Below, piece by piece: positions 42,420-50,982 of a stretch of DNA of 64,000 nt. Source of the DNA: UBA10347 sp905182135 (GTDB lineage Bacteria; Actinomycetota; Acidimicrobiia; Acidimicrobiales; UBA10347); assembly GCA_963925805.1 (NCBI GenBank), contig CAWUSE010000013.1, positions 16,157 through 80,156 of the forward strand. Direction: 5' to 3'. The translations under genes and the position numbers were made by a program. Under the pieces are notes generated by a model, which worked only from the letters and a program-made list of their open reading frames with translations, was not told the origin of the DNA and ran no database searches. Numbering within the stretch: position 1 is the stretch's first letter; each line of letters begins with the position of its first letter.

Positions 42420-44411
42420 GTGACGATGATGGCGCTGATGCTGGGAATCGACACCGGTGGCACGTTCACCGACGCTGTCCTTGTCGACGATGGCGCCAGC
42501 AACGCCGTCGTGGCGTGGGCCAAGGCGCCAACCACCCATCACGATCTGGCTATCGGCGTGGCCGGCGCCGTGCGAAATGTTCTAGCCAACGTGGGTTGTG
42601 AAAGCGCTGCCACCATCGCACTGGTGTCGGTCTCGACGACATTGGCGACCAACGCCTTGGTTGAAGGGCACGGCGAACCCGCTGGTTTGTTCACCTTTGG
42701 TTTCTCTCGCGCCGAACTCGAGCGAACTGGGCTGAGTGTTGCGGTTGGGCCAGCGCTTCTTGTGCCCCTAGATGGTGGCCATGATGCCCACGGAAACGAG
42801 CGGTCACCCCTTGACCTGCGCGCTATCGAGCAGCGAGCCTGGGAGCTCGCAGGTCAGGTGTCCGCCTTTGCGGTTGCTGCTCAGTTCAGCGTGCGGAATC
42901 CCGGTCATGAACAAGAAGCAGCCGAGTTAATTCGCTCGGTGACTGGCTTACCCGTGACATCGAGCCATGAACTCAGTGCGAAACTCGACGGCCCCCGCCG
43001 CGCGCTCACTGCCGCTTTGAACGCACGCCTGCTTGGGACGATCGACCGTCTTAACGTGGCCGTCGCCACGGTTCTGGCCGACAACAGCATCGATGCGCCA
43101 CTCATGGTTGTGCGAGGCGACGGATCGCTAGTCTCGGCTGCCTTCGCTGGAGCCCGCCCGATTGAAACCATCTTGTCAGGCCCAGCGGCCAGTGTGGTCG
43201 GGGCTCTGCATCTTGCAGATTTACGTGAAGGCTTGGTAGTCGACATGGGCGGTACGACCACCGATGTTGCCGTGATCGTTAACGGGCGTCCGTCGATCAC
43301 CGATGGGGGAGCGGTGGTGGGCAGCCACCGCACAATGGTCGAAGCGGTCGACATGACCACGGTTGGGTTGGGTGGTGACAGCGAGGTTCGCATCGACGCC
43401 ACCGATGTTCTAGGCCCTGTTCTGCTTGGCCCCGAGCGAGCGATTCCGATCAGCCGTCTTGCCCTCGACTATCCGTCGGTCCATGCTGTTTTGGACCGTC
43501 AACTTGCCTCTTCTGGGTCGTTAACGAGCGACGGCCGTCTCTTGGTGTCCACCGCTCCAGCTGATGTTGAAATCAGCGATCTTCGTGAGGCTTCCGTGCT
43601 TGCCCGACTGGCATCTGGCCCAGCGCCGGTTAGCGAAGTAGCGACGTCTGCGCTGGAACAGCGCGCTGCTGTTCGGCTCCAAGCGCGTGGTCTCATTCGC
43701 GTGGCGACGATGACGCCGACCGATGCCAGCGCAATCGTGAATTTCGTGCCCAATGTCGATACCGAGGCGGCTCGCAAGGTCGCCGCGATCCTGGCACGGC
43801 AGATGAACCCGATGGGGGGTGTCGTGGCCGACCAAGCGACGGCCTTGGCCCAACTCGTTATTGAAACGTTGAACCGGCGTTCTGCTGACTTCGTGTTGAG
43901 GGTTGCTCTCGACGCAGACGATGTCGACCATCGTGGCGGCGACGGCCTTCTTTCGGCATCTCTGGCCGGTCACCGCAAAGTGACGACTGTGCAGATCTCG
44001 CTGAGTTCGCCGCTAACCGCCATCGGGGCTCCAGCGGGCGCGTATTACCCGGCTGTTGCAGCGCTGGTCGGGACTTCAGCGTGCGTGCCGGATCACGCCG
44101 ATGTTGCTAATGCAGTTGGCGCTGTTATTGGTCAGGTACGGGTGCGTCGTAGCGCGACGATCACACAACCAAGTCGAGGCCAATTTCGGGTCCATCTGGA
44201 TGGCCAGCCAACTTTTGGGTCGGTGGAGAATGCCCGCGTTGCGGCCAGAGACCTACTTCAAGTTGCAGCGTTAGTTGATGCTGAGTCTGCAGGGGCTTCG
44301 ACGCCTGAACTGACCGAGACGTGGCAAGAACGCATTGCCCATATGAACGGCCAGGATGTTTTTGTTGAAGGCACGCTGACAGTTGAAGCATCTGGCCGTC
44401 CGCGCTTCTAG
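42420..44411 (+). CDS. Hydantoinase/oxoprolinase family protein (HyuA-like)
   Basis: 663 residues. ASKHA-fold ATP-binding enzyme of the hydantoinase A/5-oxoprolinase family. Seen: LMLGIDTGGTFTDAVLVDDG (phosphate loop 1), VSVSTTLATNALVEGHGEPA, IETILSGPAASVVGALHLAD, and VVDMGGTTTDVAVIVNGRPS (phosphate loop 2). The family opens cyclic imides such as hydantoins, 5-oxoproline or N-methylhydantoin with ATP, usually with a HyuB partner. No hyuB lies next to it, and the C-terminal part is shorter than in canonical HyuA, so substrate and activity are uncertain. Gap of 16 bp from the J-domain gene. Confidence 0.85.
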   Translation: MTMMALMLGIDTGGTFTDAVLVDDGASNAVVAWAKAPTTHHDLAIGVAGAVRNVLANVGCESAATIALVSVSTTLATNALVEGHGEPAGLFTFGFSRAELERTGLSVAVGPALLVPLDGGHDAHGNERSPLDLRAIEQRAWELAGQVSAFAVAAQFSVRNPGHEQEAAELIRSVTGLPVTSSHELSAKLDGPRRALTAALNARLLGTIDRLNVAVATVLADNSIDAPLMVVRGDGSLVSAAFAGARPIETILSGPAASVVGALHLADLREGLVVDMGGTTTDVAVIVNGRPSITDGGAVVGSHRTMVEAVDMTTVGLGGDSEVRIDATDVLGPVLLGPERAIPISRLALDYPSVHAVLDRQLASSGSLTSDGRLLVSTAPADVEISDLREASVLARLASGPAPVSEVATSALEQRAAVRLQARGLIRVATMTPTDASAIVNFVPNVDTEAARKVAAILARQMNPMGGVVADQATALAQLVIETLNRRSADFVLRVALDADDVDHRGGDGLLSASLAGHRKVTTVQISLSSPLTAIGAPAGAYYPAVAALVGTSACVPDHADVANAVGAVIGQVRVRRSATITQPSRGQFRVHLDGQPTFGSVENARVAARDLLQVAALVDAESAGASTPELTETWQERIAHMNGQDVFVEGTLTVEASGRPRF

Positions 44412-44456
44412 CGGGAGGGCAAAGACAGATGTAACGGGCGCCAGGCGCCTGTTCAT

Positions 44457-44475
44457 GGTGAGCGAAGCGAATCCG
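44457..44475 (-). repeat. Dispersed 3'-end element, partial copy
   Basis: ggtgagcgaagcgaatccg repeats the gagcgaagcgaatccg core of the copy at 44527–44557 in the same orientation. Just upstream, gggcgc/gcgcct (44436–44450) forms a 6-bp hairpin after the hydantoinase-like gene. Confidence 0.55.
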
Positions 44476-44526
44476 GGTGGTGGTGGGTTGTTGAAGTCGC
44501 TGGGATCGCAGAGTGTTTAGCTCGGG

Positions 44527-44557
44527 CAGGATGAGCGAAGCGAATCCGGACTACCCG
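44527..44557 (-). repeat. Dispersed 3'-end element, copy 2 (after MFS gene)
   Basis: caggatgagcgaagcgaatc followed by cggactacccg ends 1 bp before the stop codon of the minus-strand MFS gene at 44559. The first 20 bases are identical to 39627–39646 after glpX. Confidence 0.65.
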
Positions 44558-44558
44558 G

Positions 44559-46076
44559 CTACTGGTCTTCAGGGTTGAGTTCTTCGAGTTCGCGTTGTGA
44601 AGTTTCGGGGTAACGAGCGACGACGAATACGGCTAACAATGGCACGATCGCGAGTACCGCGAATGCCTTGCCAAAGCTCCAATTCCAGTTTTCAGTTACT
44701 TGCCCAACAAAGACTAGGCCGATGACGCTGCCGACCACGGCGACACAGGTGAGCATGCCGTTTGCTAGCCCTCGCCGTGAGGTCGGGAAGAGTTCGGGGC
44801 CGTAGACACCGAGTGCAGGGATTGTTGCTGCGCCCACGATGGTGGCAAGCGAGCCAGTAATCCACATGATTGAGCCACCGAATCCGTAACGAAGGACGGC
44901 GAAACCAATGCCGCCGATGATTCCAATAATGCCAACCACGCGTCGACCTCGGCGGTCGGCCTGGGGGCCTGCGATGGCGACACCGATCCCGATGGGTGTA
45001 TTTACGATGGCGGCGTACAAGCTGATGCGGGTTGCTGAGAAGCCGCGCGTCTCGCGCAGGTACTCGTTCTGAAAGTTCGACGCTGGGGCGGAGAACATAG
45101 AGAGAGCCACACCAACGGTTGCCAACATGATGAAGCGTCGCTTCATGGTCGATGTGATCGGTGCTGGTGCCTCCTTGCGTTTGAGGTGAGCCTGGAATCT
45201 TCGTGACTCTTCGAGACGTTTCGACAAGCCAAACAGCACCGGGAAGATGAGGATGGCTGCCAGGAATATGAGCCTCCATGCCCGGGGCCCGGTCCCGGCG
45301 AGGGGCAGAAGCCACAGCACCATTCCAGAGCCCAAGCCAGCGAACAATGTGAGGACAGAGGTAATCCATGCCCGTGACCCGGCAGGTGACTCTTCGGCGG
45401 CGATGACACCGATCAGAATGCCGAAGCCGGTGGCGAAACCCCGTGACAATGTTTGAGTGCCTCCGAAGAACCAGATATTTGGAGACACGGCGGCGACGAC
45501 AGCAAACAAGGTTGAAAGCGTTCCGGCAAGCAGGAGCATGCGACGCCGCCCGACGCGGTCGGCCTCCCGGACAACGAGCAGCGCCAACAACGCTCCGCCT
45601 CTGGTCAAGCTCGTGACCCACCCCTGGGTCGATGTCCCCTTGTCGAACTCTTCGGCTACGAACGTGATCGTCTGCGATAACAACGTGCCTAGATATGCCG
45701 CAGCAAGAGCGGCAAAGATGAGCAGCGCGAACGACTGTGCTCCCTTTGCGTCGAAGCGTTCGGGCGGCGCCCAAAACGGTGCGTCGACACGGTGCGGACG
45801 TCGCAACTGCCAGCTGATAAGTGGCGAGGCGACCACTCGCCAAATTGGCAGCGCAAGCCTGTAGTCAATGGTCTCTGTGACGCGGTAAAGGCCATCGGCG
45901 TCGACCGATGATTGTTCCTCGACGTGGATCGCTCGGTGCCACTGTGTGAACGGGCCATCGGCGAAGCCGAAGCCGCCCGGGGTCGCGGTCTCTTCAACAA
46001 GCCAGTCGACCCGCGGGGTCTGCAGCTGTTGCAGGGCGTCCTGGTTTACCAGGTGCTGATTGACCACACGTGCCAT
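44559..46076 (-). CDS. MFS transporter with an N-terminal START-like extension
   Basis: 505 residues from ATG 46076 (frame open to 46166, overlapping murA upstream DNA). Residues 1–110 precede the first membrane helix and read like the end of a polyketide-cyclase/SRPBCC domain: PRVDWLVEETATPGGFGFAD, PFTQWHRAIHVEEQSSVDAD, LYRVTETIDYRLALPIWRVV. Then 12 helices of the sugar-porter-like MFS type with the loop motif VREADRVGRRRMLLLAGTLS and its second-half counterpart AGPQADRRGRRVVGIIGIIG. Substrate unknown. Ends LNPEDQ, the Glu-rich cytosolic tail. Divergent from murA; the 138-bp gap holds both promoters. Confidence 0.85.
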   Translation of the reverse strand: MARVVNQHLVNQDALQQLQTPRVDWLVEETATPGGFGFADGPFTQWHRAIHVEEQSSVDADGLYRVTETIDYRLALPIWRVVASPLISWQLRRPHRVDAPFWAPPERFDAKGAQSFALLIFAALAAAYLGTLLSQTITFVAEEFDKGTSTQGWVTSLTRGGALLALLVVREADRVGRRRMLLLAGTLSTLFAVVAAVSPNIWFFGGTQTLSRGFATGFGILIGVIAAEESPAGSRAWITSVLTLFAGLGSGMVLWLLPLAGTGPRAWRLIFLAAILIFPVLFGLSKRLEESRRFQAHLKRKEAPAPITSTMKRRFIMLATVGVALSMFSAPASNFQNEYLRETRGFSATRISLYAAIVNTPIGIGVAIAGPQADRRGRRVVGIIGIIGGIGFAVLRYGFGGSIMWITGSLATIVGAATIPALGVYGPELFPTSRRGLANGMLTCVAVVGSVIGLVFVGQVTENWNWSFGKAFAVLAIVPLLAVFVVARYPETSQRELEELNPEDQ

Positions 46077-46214
46077 AACGTTCGCTCCGATCCTACCGGC
46101 GAGTCGGTGGGCCTGAAGTTCACCATTAGGGAACGGTCCCGGACGCCACCGCCGACCCTGTTGCAAGTTCTATGCTTGGTCGGTGAATCGACCCGAGAAA
46201 GCCGAGGCCCTGTC

Positions 46215-47519
46215 ATGAGCGAGAGTCTGCTGGTACGAGGCGGAAAGTCGCTGTCAGGTTCTATCACGCCGTCGGGCAACAAGAACGCCGTGTTGCCGAT
46301 GCTGTGCGCGACATTGCTGACCGACGAGACGATGACGGTGCGCAACGTGCCAGACATCACCGATGTAAACAAGATCGTTGACTTCTTCGAGATGTTGGGG
46401 TCACAAGTGGAATGGGATCGCGACGCGAAGACCATCGAGGTCAATCATGGTGGCGCTGGATTGGACTCGCGGACAGTGATCGATGCGCTGCCACCTGGCA
46501 TGCGCAGTTCCGTCATGCTCTTTGGCCCGTTACTTGCGCGAGTCGGCACGCTCAATGTCTCAGACGACGCTACGGGCTGTTCACTTGGAGCGCGCGAAGT
46601 CGATCCACATCTCGACATTCTGGAAGGCTTCGGTGCCACCATTGAATGGGGTGAGCGGCGCGAGATCCGATTACCCGGGAGTTTCTCGGCGAACGAGCAC
46701 TGGATGGATTACGCCTCGGTCACCACGACTGAGCACTTCGTCATGTGCGCAGCGCTCGCGAACGGCACATCGACGCTCGTCAACGCTGCGAGCGAACCGC
46801 ATGTGCAAGACCTGTGCAAAGTGCTCGTCGAAATGGGTGCCAAGATCGTCGGCATCGGCACGTCGGTGCTGAAGATCGAAGGTGTGCCAGCCTTGAGGGG
46901 CGCCGACGTGCGTGTCAGCGATGACCACCACGAGATCTTCACCTTCTTGGCTATTGGTGCCATGACCGGCGGCGACGTAAGTGTCGAGCACTCTGTGCAG
47001 CACCACTTCCCGCTGATGGATCGCACCCTCGAGAAGTTCGGGGTTGAAGTCGAGCAGACTGCAACTGGGTCTCGCGTGTCAACGACTGAGCGGCTACGCG
47101 TCGAACAACCTCGAACCTCGCATCTGCTTCAAAAAGTCGAAGGTGCGCCCTGGCCATATTTCCCTGTTGACCTGATTCCACCCGTCGTCGCCCTAGCCAC
47201 CGTCGCTGACGGCGACATGTTGTTTTGGAACAAGGTTTACGAAGGTGCTTTCGGTTGGGTTCCCGAGCTGGCCAAATTCGGTGCGCAGGTCACGGTGTGT
47301 GACCCGCATCGAGTCATCGTGTTCGGCCGCGATGACCTGCGCCCCGCTGTCGTCGATGCGCCGTACATCATTCGCGTCACAATCGCGCTGTTCATGGTCG
47401 GTGCCAGTATCGACGGAGAGTCGATCATTCGAAATGCTTCGCCGGTGCGCCGGGCGCACCCAAATTTTGTCGAGAACCTGCGCTCGCTCGGAGCTGATGT
47501 CGAATGGGTAACCGAGTAG
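46215..47519 (+). CDS. murA: UDP-N-acetylglucosamine 1-carboxyvinyltransferase family (MurA)
   Basis: 434 residues from ATG 46215. EPSP-synthase-fold enzyme: SGSITPSGNKNAVLPMLCAT (Lys23 and Asn24 of the UDP-GlcNAc/PEP site), DALPPGMRSSVMLFGPLLAR, ATGCSLGAREVDPHL (Cys122 aligns with the fosfomycin-target Cys115 of E. coli), WPYFPVDLIPPVVALATVAD, FWNKVYEGAFGWVPELAKFG and a final Arg-containing PVRRAHPNFVENL. It transfers enolpyruvate from PEP to UDP-GlcNAc, the first committed step of peptidoglycan. Having Cys suggests fosfomycin sensitivity, unlike mycobacterial MurA (Asp). The sequence is divergent enough that a paralogous role is possible. Confidence 0.85.
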   Translation: MSESLLVRGGKSLSGSITPSGNKNAVLPMLCATLLTDETMTVRNVPDITDVNKIVDFFEMLGSQVEWDRDAKTIEVNHGGAGLDSRTVIDALPPGMRSSVMLFGPLLARVGTLNVSDDATGCSLGAREVDPHLDILEGFGATIEWGERREIRLPGSFSANEHWMDYASVTTTEHFVMCAALANGTSTLVNAASEPHVQDLCKVLVEMGAKIVGIGTSVLKIEGVPALRGADVRVSDDHHEIFTFLAIGAMTGGDVSVEHSVQHHFPLMDRTLEKFGVEVEQTATGSRVSTTERLRVEQPRTSHLLQKVEGAPWPYFPVDLIPPVVALATVADGDMLFWNKVYEGAFGWVPELAKFGAQVTVCDPHRVIVFGRDDLRPAVVDAPYIIRVTIALFMVGASIDGESIIRNASPVRRAHPNFVENLRSLGADVEWVTE

Positions 47520-47667
47520 GGGCCCTACGAGGTGCTTCGTTATGGCTGTTTGAGGCTCGCGGGTTAGCGCTCCCGAGATCTTTGGCTCCAGCGGGCCGTA
47601 TCAGTTCGCCAGCGGTATGCCAGCGTTCAACGTCCGAAGAAGGCCGATCTCAGATCGCCTAGGCGGG

Positions 47668-47832
47668 CTACTCGATATCGACTGGATCTGTTTCGACGGC
47701 CTCGACGTTCGCTTGAGCCAGCTTGGTGTTGGCCCGGCGGTTCGCCAGGAACAAGACGCCAGCGAACACTACTAATGGGCCGGCCACCATCAGGATCTCG
47801 TCCCAACCGCCGTCGTGCGCGATCAGGCTCAC
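47668..47832 (-). CDS. Small single-pass membrane protein coupled to the SRPBCC gene
   Basis: 54 residues from GTG 47832, whose start overlaps the stop of the upstream gene as GTGA. One membrane helix EILMVAGPLVVFAGVLFLAN (about 13–32), then NRRANTKLAQANVEAVETDP, a short acidic cytosolic tail. A longer frame from ATG 47913 exists but would lie mostly inside the SRPBCC gene. Tight coupling suggests that it works with the SRPBCC protein. No family recognised. Confidence 0.65.
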   Translation of the reverse strand: MSLIAHDGGWDEILMVAGPLVVFAGVLFLANRRANTKLAQANVEAVETDPVDIE

Positions 47833-48377
47833 TGCGTACCCCAGTTCGGGTATCGTTCCTTGGCGTAGCCCGATTCGATGCGTGTCTTGAGGCGCCGCAG
47901 ATTGCCCTTCCATAGAGACTTGAGGATTGGCCGTGCTGCCATGGCGCCCAATGGTCCAGCGAAATACCAGGGAAACGTGAGTTGCTCAACCCACGAGAGA
48001 ATCGTGTTCGAGCCGCTTGCACGCAATCGAAACTCGCCGGTGCCCGAGACGATGCCTTGATGGTGCACCTCTATGGCCTGGGTGTGTTTCCAGTTGGTTA
48101 TCTCTATCACGTTGGCCATTCGGAAGGGCCCCACGACGGTCTTACATTCGAAGCGAGTCCCCACGCCGCTGTGACGATCTGTCAAGAAGCGGATCTCCTC
48201 GGTATCTTGAATCCAATCGACATAGTTGGCGATGTCGTGCACCTGGGACCACACGAATGCCACCGGAGCGTCGATGACGACTTCGATAGCGATGCCGGGC
48301 CGACGTGATGATCGGCGACTATCGCGAGTCTGCCTATCCCTTGAGAACCGTGCCACCGGATAAGCGTAGGTGTTCAT
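47829..48377 (-). CDS. SRPBCC (polyketide cyclase/START-like) protein
   Basis: 182 residues. After a basic start of about 28 residues comes the START-like fold: AIEVVIDAPVAFVWSQVHDI, NYVDWIQDTEEIRFLTD, GVGTRFECKTVVGPFRMANV, IEVHHQGIVSGTGEFRLRAS and the C-terminal helix AMAARPILKSLWKGNLRRLK. The fold encloses a hydrophobic cavity for lipids, polyketides or aromatics. No catalytic residues are evident, so binding or transport is as likely as catalysis. The next gene, a small membrane protein, is coupled by a 4-bp overlap. Confidence 0.85.
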   Translation of the reverse strand: MNTYAYPVARFSRDRQTRDSRRSSRRPGIAIEVVIDAPVAFVWSQVHDIANYVDWIQDTEEIRFLTDRHSGVGTRFECKTVVGPFRMANVIEITNWKHTQAIEVHHQGIVSGTGEFRLRASGSNTILSWVEQLTFPWYFAGPLGAMAARPILKSLWKGNLRRLKTRIESGYAKERYPNWGTQ

Positions 48378-48759
48378 TGCTGGATAACCCGATGTGCGGG
48401 TTACTCGACCACGAGGCGCTCTTGGTCCTCTACGAACCTCTAATCGTCGTGAAAGTCGGCGTGATTCTATGAATCAAGGCCTGGGTAGAAGGCTCAACTG
48501 TCGTCATGACCGTCTCCCCATTACTCCTCTCGTGGAGGTCTCGCTAGTCGAAGCGCACCTCAGCAGCGTCTCTAGCGGGGCTTGTAGAACCGTGCTCGTA
48601 GAACCGTGATCGGCTCAAGGAGCCATTGCAGAAGCCAATCATCGTTCGTTTGCGGCTGTGACTTGTCGCTTCTGTCACGAAGCGCGGTCGGAGAAATCCC
48701 CCAAATGGCCGGGCGGTGAGGCTCGAACACCGTGGTGTGAGACCTGCAACACTCCCGTT
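48378..48759. other. Mostly non-coding stretch with a cysteine-rich small frame
   Basis: Holds a direct repeat gtagaaccgtg (48583–48593 and 48598–48608) and, on the plus strand from GTG 48658, a 53-codon frame with two CxxC pairs that runs into the methyltransferase gene on the opposite strand. No clear gene. Confidence 0.5.
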
Positions 48760-49524
48760 CTAGATCCGTTTGTACCAACTCACGTGGCGATGCCCGGAGT
48801 CATCAAACGGTGTGCCTAACCAATCGCTGTATCGCTCGAGGAGCACCATGCCGGCTGCGGTTGCGCTTGCGTCTAGTTCTTGCGGCGATTGGTAGAAAAG
48901 TCGCCACGGTCGACACACGATTGGTGAGCCCAACTCGACATGACTCCCCACGATGACATCTGGCTCATCTAGATCTGGCCCAGTAATAATTGCTATACGG
49001 GCATCGGGGTCTGCCGGATGTTGTCGGATGCTGATACCAAATGGCGTTGCCTCGCTGGTCATAGCAATGAAGGATTCAACGGCTGCGACCCCGCCAGGAC
49101 GGATGACACGGGCGATCTCGACAAAGCAGCGTTGCTGCTGCTCGTGACTATCCAGGTTTAACAATGTGTTGTATGCAATGAGAGCTGCATCAACGCTGTT
49201 GGAAGCAAGAGGGATAGCCGTCATGTCTGCTGCGATGGGTCGAGGGCCCGGTGCAGCGAATCCGAGCATCTGAAACGATGCGTCCAATGCAACGACCTGG
49301 AACCCTGCATCGTGCAGAGGCGATGCCAGCCGACCCGTGCCACTGCCCAGTTCGGCGATAGACGCACCCTCTGCGCACTGGCGACGAAATGCCTGAACCA
49401 TGACTGCTGGGTCGTCGAGGTCGTCGTACCACTCCTGGTAGACGTCGGCGAACGAACGGGCGTAGAGCTGTGGGTCTGAGGGCGGCGAGCCTGACGGCTG
49501 GTTGGCCAACGTCATGTCGGTCAA
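48760..49524 (-). CDS. Class I SAM-dependent methyltransferase
   Basis: 254 residues. Rossmann methyltransferase: motif I SIAELGSGTGRLASPLHDAG (about 54–73), the acidic end of strand 2 VVALDASFQML, motif II/III IPLASNSVDAALIAYNTLLN and a late RPGGVAAVESFIAMTS. The substrate is not predictable. Its ATG overlaps the stop of the upstream MFS gene by 4 bp, so the two form a coupled pair, suggesting that the exported compound may be methylated or sensed together. Confidence 0.88.
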   Translation of the reverse strand: MTDMTLANQPSGSPPSDPQLYARSFADVYQEWYDDLDDPAVMVQAFRRQCAEGASIAELGSGTGRLASPLHDAGFQVVALDASFQMLGFAAPGPRPIAADMTAIPLASNSVDAALIAYNTLLNLDSHEQQQRCFVEIARVIRPGGVAAVESFIAMTSEATPFGISIRQHPADPDARIAIITGPDLDEPDVIVGSHVELGSPIVCRPWRLFYQSPQELDASATAAGMVLLERYSDWLGTPFDDSGHRHVSWYKRI

Positions 49525-50915
49525 CCAGCCATTGTTGCGGCGGCATCGGTGTCTCGTAGCCGAAGAGCGAGCAGCCCAGCCACTGCAAACATCAGAGCGC
49601 TCGCCAACATTGCAGTTTGATAACCGCTCACACGCTCACCAACGACCGTGGTCCCGGCGATGCCATTGGCCAACACCATCGAGGCAATAGCGACACCGAC
49701 GGCCGGGGCGACCTGTCTGGTCGTCCCATAGATGGCGGTGGCCTGACCCATGGCTGGTCGCTCGGTTCGGGCATAGACAGCCGACTGGATTGGTACGAAG
49801 AACAAACCCATGGCGAGACCTCGAACGAACATCAATGCTCGAATCCACCAGAGGTCAACACCGGCATCGATTTGCGCTGTGGCACTTCCCACGGCGAAGG
49901 CGAGTACCGCCCCCAACAAGATGAGGCGCCGTGGGCCAATCCGTTTGTATAAGAACCGACCAACGAGTTGGCTGGTAACCAGCACCCCGAGAGGCTGTGG
50001 GAAGAGGGCTAGGCCGACCTGCAGCGGTGAGTGGCCGGCTTCCTGCTGCAGGAACAACGGCAGCAGGTAGATGAGGCTGATGAACCCGGCATAGACCGGC
50101 AATGAGACCAGGTTGTACCAGCCGAAGTTGCGTTCAGTGAGCAGTCGTAGATGAAGAAGGGGCTCCCGTTTTCGCAACTCGACGACGACCAGCATGGCGA
50201 GCATCCCGAGGCCGAGGACCAAGCTGAGCATGATCGGGGCAGAGGCCCACCCTCGCTCTCCACCCCGAGACAGCCCGTAGAGTGTTAGGCCCAAACCGCC
50301 AGCGAGCAGGAAGAAACCCGACGTATCGAAGCTGGTTTGCTGCGCTGTGTCGTCGTCCAGGAGCCACTTCCATGCCAAGAGCAAGGCCAGCGCTCCAATT
50401 GGCAGGTTCACAAAGAAGATCCATCGCCATGACGTGAATTCGAGGATGGCGCCGCCCACGATCGGCCCGAGCGCTGGCGCGATCACCGCAACGGTGATGA
50501 CCTTGCGAGACGCTATTGATCGCTCTTCGATAGGGAAGGCGTTGAAGAGCAGCGCTGAACCAATAGGAGTGATGAGACCCGCCGCCGCTCCCTGCAGCGC
50601 TCGCGCTACGACCAGCTGGTTGAGCGACTGAGCAACACCACACAGCAGCGAGGTGAACACGAAACCGCCGAGCGCAACCATGAATGTTCGCCGCAGACCA
50701 AGGCGTTGCCCGAACCAACCCGCCGATGCAGTCATGACGGCGAGTGCGATCGTGAACGAAAGTACAGTCCAGTCCATGGCTGTGGCCTCGACGTCAAACT
50801 CGTTCGCCAGCGTCGGCAATGCCACATTGATGATCGTGCTATCCATGATTTGCATGAACAGTGCGGTGATGTACACAGCGGCCACTAAATTCTTGTAGCC
50901 AAATCGCTCGAGCAC
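49521..50915 (-). CDS. MFS multidrug transporter, DHA2 (EmrB/QacA) type
   Basis: 464 residues, about 14 membrane helices. Helix 1 has the DHA2 motif QIMDSTIINVALPTLANEFD, loop 2–3 carries GQRLGLRRTFMVALGGFV, and the helix 4–5 area has RALQGAAAGLITPIGSALL. A long mid loop and helix 8–9 QLVGRFLYKRIGPRRLILLG fit the family. Proton-driven export of drugs or metabolites is the usual function. Shares a 67-bp divergent promoter region with the cysteine desulfurase gene and overlaps the methyltransferase gene by ATGA. Confidence 0.92.
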   Translation of the reverse strand: MLERFGYKNLVAAVYITALFMQIMDSTIINVALPTLANEFDVEATAMDWTVLSFTIALAVMTASAGWFGQRLGLRRTFMVALGGFVFTSLLCGVAQSLNQLVVARALQGAAAGLITPIGSALLFNAFPIEERSIASRKVITVAVIAPALGPIVGGAILEFTSWRWIFFVNLPIGALALLLAWKWLLDDDTAQQTSFDTSGFFLLAGGLGLTLYGLSRGGERGWASAPIMLSLVLGLGMLAMLVVVELRKREPLLHLRLLTERNFGWYNLVSLPVYAGFISLIYLLPLFLQQEAGHSPLQVGLALFPQPLGVLVTSQLVGRFLYKRIGPRRLILLGAVLAFAVGSATAQIDAGVDLWWIRALMFVRGLAMGLFFVPIQSAVYARTERPAMGQATAIYGTTRQVAPAVGVAIASMVLANGIAGTTVVGERVSGYQTAMLASALMFAVAGLLALRLRDTDAAATMAG

Positions 50916-50982
50916 TAGCTCGAACCTATCTGCTGCAACTCGCTAGCCCCTTATGATCCCTGACGGATAGCCTGGTGGAGTC

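Noticed and set aside
45912..46214. N-terminal 101-residue extension of the MurA frame
   Set aside because: It lies opposite the start of the MFS gene and has no MurA homology; ATG 46215 gives the standard N-terminus.
48700..48780. Sequence ggtgaggctcgaacaccg resembling a minus-strand tRNA T-arm
   Set aside because: Loop size is wrong and no acceptor or anticodon stem can be formed.
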